The notes: generated from the sequence alone by a model not told the origin. A stretch of 64,000 nt of DNA from Sycobia sp. Sy_11 (GCA_018907035.1 JACCIC010000037.1:1171501-1235500), one strand, 5' to 3'; counted from the first letter of the stretch, positions 48,546-61,176 are shown. Program-made: numbers and translations.

Positions 48546-51500
48546 ACTGTATTATCCGGTTTGAAGATAAAAAACTGTATCAATCATAAAAATGAAATTC
48601 ATTAGGCTATTTGAGAGAGTATATAACATGGACTGGACAAGCTGCTCCTCATACATTGGGCTGTACATTGCATGAATTGTGTACAATGAGGCTAATTATT
48701 CTAAGAGGCGTGGGTTTGAAATGTTACATATAATTAAGCGACAATACAATCAACAAACAGTAGGACACGCAAATGTTTAATCATCAATAAAACCGACCTA
48801 GACGATCAGTGAGAAGGCGTAAGTTTAAATTCAAATATTAACTTAGTCAACAATATTTATAGTTTTATGTTAAAGTTTATTGAACTGAAAAAACTCTTGT
48901 TTAATTTTTGTCGTACATTTTAAGAAGCAGATTACTAATTCCATATTTGACCGGCTATATTCTAGGACATATGCCATTTCTAGGCATATGGCATAGGCTT
49001 ACATCCATTCTCTAATCTATCTCAAATTAATAATATTAGATAATCATGCTATAGAATAATATTAGTTGTTAAATAAGGTATGTAGTCAAGTATGTAGTTA
49101 TCAAATAATATTAGTTAATTGTGTATGCATATGTTTGTAAGAAAAAATTATTTTTAATATATTCAATTTAAGTAAAAAAAAAGAATTGGCGTTGGTATTT
49201 AAACCAATTTAAAAGGTCACGTGTACTATAACTGGTTTGAAGAATGTTTTATAGAATTGATATTATAGGTATTCTAGGATAGCATTAAATTTGATTTCTT
49301 TGTTGGCTATACCTTCTACACTAATCATTAAAATTCATTCATTTGTTACGTTCTTCAACGAAATCATATAAATTAAGATTTTTGATATTATTATATATTG
49401 ATTAAATCAATTATAATTTAGAATTGAATGGTATATTAATAATATAAAAACTATCTACAGTTTTTAGAAAGTGAAATGCGATAATAACAGATGGAAAATT
49501 GTCATCTTCCGTTCGTGTGCTTTTCTACCTTAATTTATTAGTTGCATAGTAATATGAGCTATTTCAAACTATATACCAGAAGCCCTATCTGTGTATAGTA
49601 TAGAGGAAACTTCACTGTACATAAATAATTCGAGATCATAATGGAAATTCGCCGCGTCGAGTTGTTCCAGGTCTAATCCTTGCCAAGCATTGATTAAATT
49701 TCTAAAATCTTCGCATATTTTGATTATGAAAATAATATTGTATTAACGCGGCCATTGAATTTTGCACTTTGAAACTTTTATCCAATTTAACGTCATACAT
49801 TTATCGCGCTTATCTCTAACAGTGTCTAATTCCTATTTCTATATAATTGCTATTTTAGTTCTTGGTTAAGGCCATTAAGCTTATATTTAAAGTCTTCTTT
49901 TATTAGCAGCTGAGCATATTTCGTTATTCTAAACCCAATATGCGTTTTCTTAATCAAATGCGGCTGTGTGCTCGCTTGTTCATTATTCGTGAAGTCACGT
50001 ATGCACGTTTCTCGATAATAACGTCGAAGGAGTATCGCTTTACCAATTTAAACGGGATCCATTTATTAAGGTACTCATCGCTTACCGTTCAAATAAGGTA
50101 AAAATATATCGATTAAAAGCAGTTCGAGTCAATCCTAGTTTTTCAAATTATACACACACATTTATATATATCGATATAAATTTGACAAACTCAAAACTGT
50201 ATAAACAAAACAACATTATTTTTAATTCTTACATATCTTTAACTAAACTTCAGTTTAATTTTCATAAGACCAAAATTCTTCATGAACAAGTTGGAAATAA
50301 TATTGCGCACTATTCCTTGGCTATTTAATAGCCGCAACAACTAGAGTTCGAAGTTTCAGAAACTTTAATGAATCAAGGAAAACAGGTAGGGAGAGTGAAA
50401 AAATTTAATAATGTGTTGGCACTTCCATCGATTATATAACCGTGGTTGATAACAGAGCGCTGGTTTGAGAAAGTTTCGAAGTACTCCACGTTGCATCGTC
50501 AAGAAAAAGAGAAAGAGAAAGAGATACAGATAGAAAGAAAGGCGGAAAGTGGAGAAAGAGAGAATCGTTTGTCGGAGTGAACCAAGACTTGGCACATCTT
50601 ATTCAGGGTTGCAATAATCAGATTCTTGAAACGTCTTTACCTCCAGCTTCTCTTCTTGTCATTTTCTATTTTCTCTCACACCCTAATTTTTTTCATTTTC
50701 TTTGAATAGACTGCTTTACTGTCAGTCATTATTCCAAGGTATTTTTATATCTCTTAGAGAGTCTTTCATTTTTTTTTTCGCAAAGTTTACAAACACAATT
50801 TATTCACTATTCATGTACTGCTACTATTAAATAACTTTCACTATAGAACGATTTTTTCTCAACAATTGATTGATATGTATAATTTCGATACCAACAAAAA
50901 ATTTTTGATTAATCTATTTATTACTACTTTGCAAGAAAGAAATCCTCATTCAACCGATGTTTAAGTGATATGATTAGATAAAATCCAAAATTTCGATCGG
51001 TAATGGATACATTTTTTATTAAACAATCTATATTATATGATCTGTTCTACTTCTAAGATGCCGCATTTTAATTTTTATATCATGGCTTGAACAAAACGAT
51101 CAAATTGAAGAGAGGTTTTACTCCCTTTAAATTTTTATGTAATAAAAATAGATATCTATTATTCATTATACTCATAAGCATATTTGTATCTTTAGGTTGA
51201 TTAAATAGTATGCTTAAAATCATATTCTATATTTTAGTATTTTGTTGGAAGAAAAAATATTAAGACAATGGAATATATAATTTTAAAAACGCGTTGACTT
51301 ATATTATATGTGCATTTCTGTGGATATTCAAAGAACAAGTTTTTTTTTTACTTAAAAATTGACTAAGAAAAGAATTTAGACCTAATTTACATATTTTTAT
51401 ATTTCAACGATAAGCGTATAGAACGATGAAATGTACTTAACTGGGAGGTTTTGTTGTTTATATTTGAATTGTCCTGTCTTATGAATTATATATTAGACAG

Positions 51501-53551
51501 GTTTTAAATAAAACGAAAAAATGAAAAATCCCTTCGATAAGTAAATTTAATTTCTTTTTATAATTTTTATTCTAATTGTTCAATATTAATAATATATACT
51601 TTCTGTTTATACTCTTTTCTTAGTTCAATTTAAGTAAAGTGTAGAGAAAATTAATCTTGAATATTAATACAAGAATAGTCAAAGATAGCAAGGAAACTGT
51701 TATTATTAGAATTCTATATGAAATTGATTAATATATGTCTATGCTAATACTCCAAATTTCTTATTATCATTTAGCACGTTAGTAAAATTAGAAAAAGTAT
51801 ATATGAGTATAAAATATAAAAACTAATATCGAATAGTGTCAAAATGTTACAGAATTCAACTATTTTGACACTTGTCTTTACGTAATTTCTCATAAGTATA
51901 TACACATTAATTGATGCTTTTGACTAATTCCCAACGCATATAATTACTTATAAAATATCTCGGAAAGTAACTTGTAATTCTGACACAAACTTATTTAGTT
52001 CCCTTTTTATTTTCATTCTTGGGGTGACCAAAATCAGATCACTGTGTATCGCCATTTCTAATATTTACATGCCGTGTTTCCGTTTTTGATGGATACTGCT
52101 CATCTGTTAAGGCCATGTCGAAGTCCATTCTTAACAATCGAGCATTTATATTTAAACGTTAAAGTATTGAAACTTTTAAGCATCCTTTTCCTTTATTTAC
52201 GTCTATTTTAGATTGTTACGAAGTTTCAAGCAGATTTTTGAAACCGTGTGAAAATGACTAGGCTTTTAACATTTTTGGCTATGCAATCCTAAAACATTCT
52301 CATTTCCATAAGGTTGTATAACTTTACTTGAAACTTTAAAAATTTCTAAAGTAAACGTAAATAAAGTGTATAATTAACCAAAACTTGAAGTAGTGTAATG
52401 CTTATCAATAATAATCTTTAAAGCAGAACACTATTTACGCAATCGATATAAAAGACTAGTAGACATCCCATTGAGTTCGTCAATCTATAAACATCACTTC
52501 AGCCTAAAAATGAAAGCTTTAGGATAATTTTTCGAATGCTGTAACATAAAATATCCTACGAGACTAGTATGAAAAAAATGAATGGAAATTAATTATTTCG
52601 CTCGTGAGTCTCAGCTTCCTCGCTTCGTTCGGGTGTAAAAAGTCTCACGAAGTCAATAAGTGTTTACCACGCCAGTGATGCAATTTACTTATATTCAGTA
52701 AAACGCAAAATATAATAATAGTAAAAAATAAGTATAGAAATTTAAAATGATTTCCACTCACCTGTCAATAATACCCTATTTGTTTAGCTTCATTTAAGCT
52801 GACTAATTATCTCATAACTGAAACATGGTTGCGTGGATATAGAAATGTATGGCTTATAATATGAGACCGACACATATAATATTTTTTATATTAGCAGTTC
52901 ATTTATTAGAAAATAAATTCTTTTGTATAAAATATTAAATGTATTTACAATAAAATTTACTAAATATACATCATTGTTCGATTTCAGTTCATTTTTTGTT
53001 CTGAAAGTAGCCCTAATGCATCTTATAGTATATTTGTTTAAAAATTAGGTAAAAAATTCTGAACAGCAGCTCATATTTATAGTTACAATAGTATGTCGAT
53101 TATAAACTAGTTTTCTAACTGAATATTTTAAAATGTCTTCATTAGCTTATTAATAAAAAATGAAGCGAATTAATAATTACACAATAATTATTTTGGATTT
53201 TCTCTTTATTGTACCCATTCTCGCACTCCCATTTTAAATAATAGAACTAGTTTCGGTTTAAAGGTAACAAATTTAATCCATGTTTTTCTCGCAAATTTTA
53301 TATGTTTGAAAGCTGTTAGTGTCGTGATATGTATTGAATTGGATAAAAATATGGAAATGTTCTAAAAATCAATTGAAAATTACTTAAAATAGTAATAAAA
53401 TAAGTCTAGGAACAGCGCGAATGCTCGAGACCAAATGATTAAAAGACGAAGGTTATTGGGATTATCTTACATTCTCAATGTCTGTATATCAATTGATAGA
53501 AATTCTACTAATAATTGAAAGAAAACGGAATAGATAACTGCTAACTTACAT
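48546..53551. other. AT-rich noncoding stretch, no gene seen
   Basis: No gene supported. The first 250 bases may be the decayed 3' end of the retroelement. Small features: an 8-base-arm inverted repeat at 48968-48990 (CATATGCC / GGCATATG), a purine-rich run near 50500 and an imperfect inverted repeat at 52603-52649. Open frames such as 50365-50595 have no domain. Confidence 0.55.
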
Positions 53552-53557
53552 TTTATT
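53552..53557 (-). terminator. Polyadenylation signal of the protease gene
   Basis: AATAAA on the minus strand, about 125 bases beyond the stop codon of the serine protease. It is the nearest canonical signal in the right place. Confidence 0.6.
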
Positions 53558-53681
53558 TAATAGATCTTTTTTAAATTCATTATATTATCGTTCACTATAA
53601 AAATTAATTATCAAAAGAAATAAATAAAATTATTATTAAAATGGATCGACAATCTTTAATTCTCAGCAATAATATTGTTCT

Positions 53682-56600
53682 TTACCATTTATGCGGCATA
53701 CATGGTAGTCGGATAGTGCCGTGAACCAAAGAGTCGGATAAAATTCCGTCAATAAAGATCAGATAAGGTGTCATCTTAATATATATGGAACCTCTTATAG
53801 TATCATCACATTTAGTTGGACCTCCGATGATGATTCCTATAATCGTGTCTTTTATAACAAGAGCATTGCCACTATCACCCTAGAAATATAGAGATTTTCT
53901 ATAATTTTAATTAAAAGAGCTGAACTAAATAAGATTTTTTTTGATTAACTTAAAAGTATTTATTTTATCGAATTACTTAGGGTAAATCATATCCAAATAT
54001 CAATCGCAAAATTATGGCTAGTTATAAATAATAAATGAAAAATAAAATAATAAAATAACATATTCATGTATACATAAGAAATGGAGATTTGGATTGGAAC
54101 TTTCAATGTGTAGTTGGTATATGTTTTCACATAGAGCTTTACCTTATATTATAATTATTATCATTCTGTTTTTTATTGTACAAAAAATACCAAAATGATA
54201 GTACACATAAAAGAAATTTATTGGGATATAAAAAATAAAAAAAATTCACTAAGTAAATAGATTAGAAAAAGAAGGAGTGAAACCTGAGGTCAAAATACTT
54301 CGTGAACATGCATAAAGCAGGCGTGAAAACTAATTTTTTATATTTACAGTCATAGAATTAGAAGGGAAAAGAATGTTAGATACAAAAAATAAATAGATTA
54401 ATGTAAAAAAGGTGTCCATGATTCTACAAAAATTCATAACTAGAGATTAAATAAGACAAAAGGAGTAATTATATTGGTTCTAATCATTATGTCAATATCA
54501 GTCTAGGAGTCACCAAGGATAAATCTTAAAAATATGATAAGGAATAAAAGAGGAAAATATAAAATGAAAAGGAAGAAATATAGATAAAAATAGATGGAGG
54601 AGAAAAAATAAGAAACTAGTGTAATTAGAATATATACATTTCGATTGGGAAAATAATTGAAATAAAAGATTTCAAAATAAAAAATGCGATAATTGACACA
54701 GATATGGATACAAAAAAGAGATATGAACGCAAATAAAAAAAATGGAAAGTTAGAAAGAAAATAAATTAAATGATTGAGGTGTAGAGATGATGCGTATTTT
54801 CAGATGTGTATGACTGTAAAATAAATTGTAGAACTAAACTAACTAAGATTCGAGAAAAATATTTGTAAACTATTTCTATCAAAATTGCATAGACTGTCTA
54901 GTAATTGAATACTCGAGTTAAATATTAAAATGTTTTTTAAGAGAATTCTTTTTAATATTATTTCTACAATTACAATCTTGAATTAAAAAATTTGTAAAAC
55001 TTAAGTCAACTACAAGTTATTTAACATTAAAAATAAATAATATTAAATATTATAATTTCAATATATAATTATATCACTCTATCTGTATATATAAATATAC
55101 TAATACTTTTCTCGAATCTTAGTTATAATTTACAGTTTATTATTGTAATTTTTAGTAATTATGAAATATATTCAATATCCGAAGTTTATTTTAATTGTAA
55201 TAATTATATATTTTGAACATCTATACATGCATAAAGAACAATATCACGTTTTTTCCTTTTAACTGTATCAGTAATAATGTGAAATCATTAATATAATACG
55301 AATAAATACAGCAAAGGTTGCTTAGAAAAATTAAAGAAACTATCATCTATATAACTTAATTATATATCAATTATTATGAACGAAGAATTAAATAAAACAT
55401 TTATTGTCTTCTACGTAAATAAATTTAAAAACAAATTATTTTATTGGTCTGTTTTAAACAGTATAGCAATATCTTCTTCATCTTTGGATATTTTTTATAT
55501 TAAAACTTAGATGAGATGACTCATTATAAGAAACACACATGATTACAAATTGCCAGTGAAGTATAAAGCGGGATAAAAATATGAATTTATTTCTATCATT
55601 GTTGAGAAAAAAACAATTAATATATTGGTTTTCCTCCATAATATTAAATATAGAATATCAATAGTGAATTGAGAGTCATATTAATTTTAAACATAATCTA
55701 CAGATAATTCTTTAATTAATATATACTAATATTTAAATTATTATTTTCTGAGATATTAATACGATTTCAATAATTTTTAGCACGTTGTACATTATATTCA
55801 ATTTTTTATTATAATATCAATGTATTAAATATCGAATTAAAATCTAGGCTACATTTTTATTTTAAATAAGCTTACCTGGCAAGCACCGTAAGGTCTGATT
55901 GAACTTGTGGGTATCGATTTACCAGAAAAAAATTGTTTGGTATCAAGAGTCTTGTACATCATTTTGGAATCGCTGTCAGATAAAATTTTGACTCGGGTGT
56001 ACCTTAAGTAGTTGTCATAGTATCCTCCCGTAACAACTTCGTCTTTATTAGTTTTATTATTGTATTGAACATTAATCCAGTGATATCCAAATCCAGCTAA
56101 TACAGCATGCTCTCTATGAAACGTTTTGGTATGAGTAGGCAATTCCAGTTTGCTTAACCTTGGATTAGTGTATACGTCTAATCTTGTTTTTAACTTAGAA
56201 GCAGAAATATATCTTAATGAATATTTTTAATTTAGAATTCCAGTAGCTTAATTGATGATTTTATTATTATGCCCATTTTCTTCGTTGGAAAATCTCCAAC
56301 CTACAGTAATTGTTATTAAAATGTTTCATAAATAAATAATTTTCAATTTCAGAATATATTAAATCTGTAGGACATATATGATAATTTTTTCAACAGAGTC
56401 CATTTCTGATATGGCAAACTTTTTGTTCAAGTTCAAATTTCTAGTTTTTCTTTTGTAACATATTTTATTTCACATTTCAAACAGATGTAGAATGTTGGTT
56501 GAACTTAATTAATTCTCAAAAATGTTTGTATTCATATTTAAAAACTTCAGTTATTGACATCAGAGTTGATAGATCATAGTAAGCACAAGAAAATTAAGTA

Positions 56601-58287
56601 ATTTATATTATTCGTCGTAGAATATGTGTAATGTGAAAATGATAATTCAATAAAATAAAAAAAAAATTAACATTTTGAAATTAATTTATATCTACTTAAA
56701 TAATGTAAATCAATAAATATGCTTTTCTAATAAATTTATAAGTTTATAGATTATCTAACTATGATTAAACAGCTTTCCTGTGCAGCATTGAAAATCTACG
56801 GTGTGAACCTTTTAATAAATTTCAATATTTTCAACAGCAGCATAATTTAAATTTTCAAGATCAGTATCCTCTAGATATATTATTTACCAAGTAAATTCAT
56901 GTATTTATATAGGATTCAGAAGCTTGCGTCATATAATAAAGATAAGTTATAGAATAATTTAATACATTTTCAATTTACTATATTGTGAATTAATTTTGAA
57001 AGATATAAATTTTCAATGATAGCTTTCGAAAGTTTATCATTTGAATAAAAATTTAGAGATCCGCATTTTTCAATTTCATTTGTTTTAATGTCAAAATATT
57101 CATTTAATTTTGAGAATTTGATATTTCATCGAACTTCAACTTACATTGAAAAATTAATTAAAAAATCTTTAAATACATAGATTTTGCTTTTCGCTTGTAG
57201 GAAATAAAATAAATATTTTAGTGGATATTTTCGTACTAGGCTCTGAAACTTATTAAATTATAAAATAATTGAAAGTACTGATTGAATCTTCAGATTTTTA
57301 TTAAAAATGGATATTTTCATATGTTAGTGAAGTCGACTGTTCTGTTATTGTTGTATTTTTAAAAAGCACAGAAAACTGGGCTTTATGTGAAAAAATAACC
57401 CCAAACATAACCATTTAACCAAGGTTGGAATTTTATTCGTAATTTGCAAATATTTAAAATTGGTTCACGATTTTCTTATAGATTGATTTTTTCTATTTAT
57501 CCGCTCTAATTCGGATCTCTTCTATTTGAAACACAAGAAAAAATTTTACTAAAGATAATAATACTATTTCCTAATTTTTAAATGAACACACCTTTAGTAC
57601 TGAAAGGTCATTGAAACCCAAACCATCTCGAAAAAGTTTAATTGTATAAATCATAGTAATTTCAGAGTACAGAGCTTTCTCATCGTGCAAATCAATAGTT
57701 CCAGCCATCACTGAATATGTAAGATTTCGGAAATGCCCACGCTCGTCCAGGAAACAGTGGCTACAAGATAATGCAAAGTAATCGCTTATAAGAGAACCTC
57801 CACAGATTGGCTGGTATGTAGAAAGAGCGATCCTTATTTTTACTTCCACTAAGTACGTGAAGGAATTCTCGGATGCGGTTGGAGCACCCGCGATACTCTC
57901 TTCAAATAAAGCTGAAGATAAGCAAATGAAGTAGATTCTTTTAGTTAATTTCTTTCGATAATAAATTTTGTTTAGATAAACTGTAAAATTCCGACTAAAT
58001 CAAATTGAAAGGCTGTGTCTTTGTATGATTATAAGAGCTACATTATGTTGAAGTAAATTTTCCCGTAGAAATACTAAAACTATCTATATAGAACACTAAA
58101 CTATATTCATGTAATAAAGTTCTAATTATATTATTATTGAATTTTTATTATTCGAGTGTTATTATTATTAGTATTATTATTGTAATTATTACTATTTTGA
58201 TTATAAGAGCAAAAATATCTTACCATGCGCATTCCGTCCAATGAAAAGAAATATGTTCAGAAATAATATGGAATTCTTCTGTATCAT
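53682..58287 (-). CDS. Secreted chymotrypsin-like serine protease, divergent, four exons
   Basis: Coding exons are 58287-58224, 57911-57592, 56193-55876 and 53879-53682. All introns are GT-AG and the phases join to a 299-residue protein with a TAA stop. Residues 1-22 form a signal peptide (hydrophobic ILFLNIFLF core), so the product is secreted; it belongs to the trypsin/chymotrypsin (S1) fold. The mature N-terminus would be IAGA (residue 28). The triad is present: His73 in SCSHCF, Asp123 in NDLSVLK, Ser237 in CQGDSG. The residue at chymotrypsin position 189 is Gly, so it is not trypsin-like. Oddities: the residue before IAGA is Ser rather than Arg/Lys; the cysteines expected at 168 and 182 are both missing (SDSK, FFSG) while C42-C58 and C191-C220 remain; GGP after the active serine is GNA; Ser214-Trp215 are Ile-Gly; there is an extra Cys71 and a C-terminal extension of about 20 residues with Cys294. 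It may be a fast-evolving digestive, reproductive or venom-type protease, or a weakly active homologue. Confidence 0.87.
53880..55875 (-). other. Intron 3 of the protease gene
   Basis: The donor is GTAAGC after the CAG codon and the acceptor TTTCTAG precedes GGTGATAGT. The interior holds a purine-skewed, A-rich segment on the plus strand (about 54180-54790) and an 18-base perfect inverted repeat (54841-54858 with 55107-55124). No coding frame was found inside. Confidence 0.8.
54841..55124. repeat. Inverted-repeat pair, possible MITE
   Basis: AACTAAGATTCGAGAAAA at 54841-54858 recurs as its perfect reverse complement at 55107-55124. Beyond the 18-base core, diverged similarity continues on both sides (TATT and GTA inward; an ATAAA-x-TGTA word outward). 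The span of about 285 bases between AT-rich flanks fits a small non-autonomous inverted-repeat element. No target duplication was established. Confidence 0.5.
56194..57591 (-). other. Intron 2 of the protease gene
   Basis: The donor GTGTGT follows the AAG codon of ...LSVLK; the acceptor is TTCTAAG before TTAAAAACA. The donor is weak, but the phase is kept and the joined reading (VLK-LKT) fits the conserved S1 'DIALLKL' block, which supports the junction. The interior is AT-rich with nothing recognised. Confidence 0.75.
57912..58223 (-). other. Intron 1 of the protease gene
   Basis: A GTAAG donor after the signal-peptide exon and a TTATCTTCAG acceptor. It contains an (ATT)n-like run (about 58160-58196). 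Confidence 0.75.
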
Positions 58288-58393
58288 TTTATAATCTAGT
58301 AAATATTGGAAATTTATTATTATAGTCTTTAAAATTTTTCTAGATTAATTTTCTCACACTTTTTCAACTATATACACTTGACTTAGATTTCTA

Positions 58394-58400
58394 TTTTATA
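58394..58400 (-). promoter_or_regulatory. TATA box of the protease gene
   Basis: TATAAAA on the minus strand, 107-113 bases upstream of the start codon. Initiation about 30 bases downstream would give a 5' leader of roughly 85 bases. A second A/T-box (TATTTAAATA, near 58475) lies further upstream and is less well placed. Confidence 0.55.
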
Positions 58401-60233
58401 GCATTAAAATGTTGATAGTTTTGGCACAATAAAATCACATCACCTACACACAGAATGTAACGGAAGCCCTATTTAAATAACATTTCAGAAAGATTATCTT
58501 CTATTCATCTCCACAGTTCATCAGAATGCGCTCAAGAAGCGTAATTTCAATTCACATGTTAATTTGTATCACAATCACAAATCGAATTTTTATTATACTA
58601 TGCGGTAAAAAAGAACTTCTGCTCATTCAATTATTCATGCTAAGCTTTATATATATTAATACATTCGTCTAGATTTGCAATCCGTTGGAATATTTTACCC
58701 CATTTGTTTTCGCTTTTTATTCAATAATATATCAATACTGCTGAAGATCGTTCAAGACCGCACGTAAACAGCGGGTCTCGGCAGATTGCGGTCACGTGTA
58801 AAACAAGTGCAAGTCAATAAGTCACTCGCGTTTAATCGAACAATTTAATAACGGGCTTTATTAAGGAAAACGAAAACCTGACAGTAATTTCGAGCAGAGT
58901 CACCGGGTTGCCGCCAGTCATAATAAAACGCCTGTCGCGAGCGGGTATTATCAAAAGTTCGGAAGCCTCGATAAAGAGCGAGTCACTTTTGCGAATGCGC
59001 ACATTTGTATTTCAGTTAGAGTGAGACGCTGGTTCGCCACTCATTCATCATCACTTACAGAAATAAGTAATTTTTTAATTAGAACACTCTGGCATAAGTC
59101 TATATATTGGTAGAAGGCTAAGTTTACCGTTTCTATGTATAATATAGATCTTATATTGTTATTTTATTGAGCATTTAAATAGAATGAGGCATTTGTATAT
59201 AGTAAATAAGTTATATTTGATGCCTTTGTCGAAATTTATTTAATCTATACGCCTGGAGCAACAGTTTAAAAGGCTAATGACGCCATATAAATAAACGAGG
59301 ATACAAAAACTTATAACTTTACGATAGAACATACTGCTTATTCTTCAACAAATTGTAGACTTGGCACAAAAGATCTTAGACTAAAATATAATATTTGTTG
59401 ATGTACTGAAAACAATCGAGATGGTTGTTCAGTTTATCGTGAAAGAGGTGTTTTTCGACAAATAAATGAAATAATAAATTCTCCAAATAATGGAAATTTT
59501 CTTGAAATTTTTCTTTTGTTACTACTGAATTTGCCCCAATTTTTGATTGCGTCAAATTATATGCAAATAAGAATAATCGAAATTCGTATTTATCATAAAT
59601 CAAATATGATGTATTAAAATTTTAATAATAGCTAATAAAGTACAACATATGATGAATGAAATAAACAGTATCAAATGAGTTTGTTTTAATTCAACTCCTT
59701 TATATTGATTCACTATCTGTAGATATTCAACACTTTCTGGACTTTTTTCTTTTCCTTCTCAAATGAGATGAAAATGGACATTTATTACACCTTTTCAAAA
59801 TTTTTAATTAACTTGAATAATTCTTAAAGATAGTGCATAGATAAGTATACTTGCATACTTATGAAACATATAAGAGAGTCAACTAAAAGTTAAAAAATAA
59901 TATGCAATGGGAAATTAGGCGAGTTGAAGCATTTTTGCATAAAAGTGTAAGTATAATATTTGGTTCAATCCACATTTTTCATTGTTAATGATTGGGCTGA
60001 TCAGTATTAAAATTGGTAAGTTCGAGAAAGTAATTTTCAAAATGGAACAGAAGAAATTGAAATGCTAAATAAGATTTAAATCGGCATCAACTATATTCTC
60101 TTTTCCCTCTATGCGTTATACGAGTTCTTTATCCTTTTTTTTTGTTTTTTTTTTTGTAGTATATAAGTCTTCTTAAAAGAGGTACGTAGCAGATACTGAT
60201 TTGTACAGTTAACGCATATAATAACATAATGTA
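58401..60233. other. Upstream region of the protease gene with a GC-richer block
   Basis: No gene seen. About 58740-59020 is a unique, GC-richer block 340-620 bases upstream of the TATA box. It has CACGTG (58793-58798), TTTAATCG near 58831, GGGCTTTATTAAG and GTCATAATAAAACG words (homeodomain/Caudal-like). From about 59060 to 60233 the sequence is AT-rich with nothing recognised. Confidence 0.45.
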
Positions 60234-60257
60234 TGGGGTTTACCACTAAGTTTCCAG
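60234..60257 (+). repeat. Left terminal inverted repeat, mariner A
   Basis: TA-flanked end that pairs with 63819-63842 (reverse complement). The two 24-base ends match at about three quarters of positions, including an 11-base identical core TAAGTTTCCAG. Confidence 0.6.
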
Positions 60258-60865
60258 TATTGGTCAAAAGATGGCGTCACCAGAGTATCCCAGGTAGAAA
60301 GGTCAGATCTCATGTTTCATATTTGTATGTTGTATATCTGTTAACATTTGAGTATCTCTCTCAGTGTCGTTTATTTTAACGAACAAAGTGGCAAAAGGGA
60401 CCAAATCATGGCAAGTTTCCAGCCAAAGAAACATCCTTTGTAGGAACCGATGCTTCTATTTTTTAATATCAGAAAAAGTGCGACTAAGGCCTATCGTTTG
60501 CTTTCGAAAACTTATGGGGTGAAATGTATTGGTGAATCGATTGGTGAAAAGTAGGTTCAAATGGTTCCAAAGTAGGGATTTTTAAGTTGAAGAAAAGGGT
60601 CGCTCTGAAAAGCCGTAAAGTTTTGGTGACCAATTAGAAGCTTTGATGGATGTGGGGTCGATTCAAGAAAAACTTTTTGTATCATTGGACGTTACCTAAC
60701 AAGAAGTTTCTCTGCACCTAAAATCATTGGGATTCTTTCAAAAGGCTACATACTAGGTGCCGTCTGAATTTAAGTTAAGAGACGTCAAACGGCGATTTTG
60801 CATGTTCAAAATGTTGCTGTAACGGTTTAAAAATAATAGGTTGGAAATGGTATAAAAAATAATAG
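60234..60865 (+). pseudogene. 5' half of mariner A transposase, broken
   Basis: From ATG 60408 the frame encodes a mariner transposase N-terminal helix-turn-helix region: a LLFFNIRKSATKAYRLL block, then in shifted frames blocks matching 'LEALMDV', 'SLHLKSLG' and 'FKLRDVKRRF', as in mauritiana-type mariners. There are several in-frame stops and at least two frameshifts. Similarity stops at about 60850, before the first catalytic aspartate. The 3' end of what looks like the same element lies at 63431-63842. Confidence 0.75.
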
Positions 60866-60873
60866 GTTCAAAA

Positions 60874-60888
60874 CGTTGGACGCCAAAT
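60874..60888 (-). other. Primer-binding-site-like motif next to an LTR
   Basis: On the minus strand ATTTGGCGTCCAACG resembles the primer binding sites that directly follow the 5' LTR in many insect LTR retrotransposons. Its position immediately after the proposed LTR end is the main support. Confidence 0.4.
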
Positions 60889-61176
60889 CAAAAATTATAT
60901 TGAAGCTGGTGGGGGCAGTGCTTCTATCGTGTGTTAACATAGAATATAGTTGTTCGCGTTTAATATTCGAACAGAAAAAATGGGAATGATTATGTATGTG
61001 TGTATGTATCTGTATGTATAAATGAATGAATATATATGTGTATAGAGTGAAACAAATCTATTAGGTTGCAGCTGTCCGTTTGGATAGCCTGATGGTTAGT
61101 TGAGTTTTACGTGTGGTGCTGATCGAGTCTTGATTTTTTTAAGTGGATTTATGGATTTTTGTATTTGTATGTATAT

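Noticed and set aside
61085..61130. A-box- and B-box-like words (TAGCCTGATGG, TGATCGAGTCT) suggesting a tRNA-derived SINE
   Set aside because: They lie inside the block that reads better as a minus-strand LTR, the spacing is short, and both boxes have several mismatches. Kept only as an alternative.
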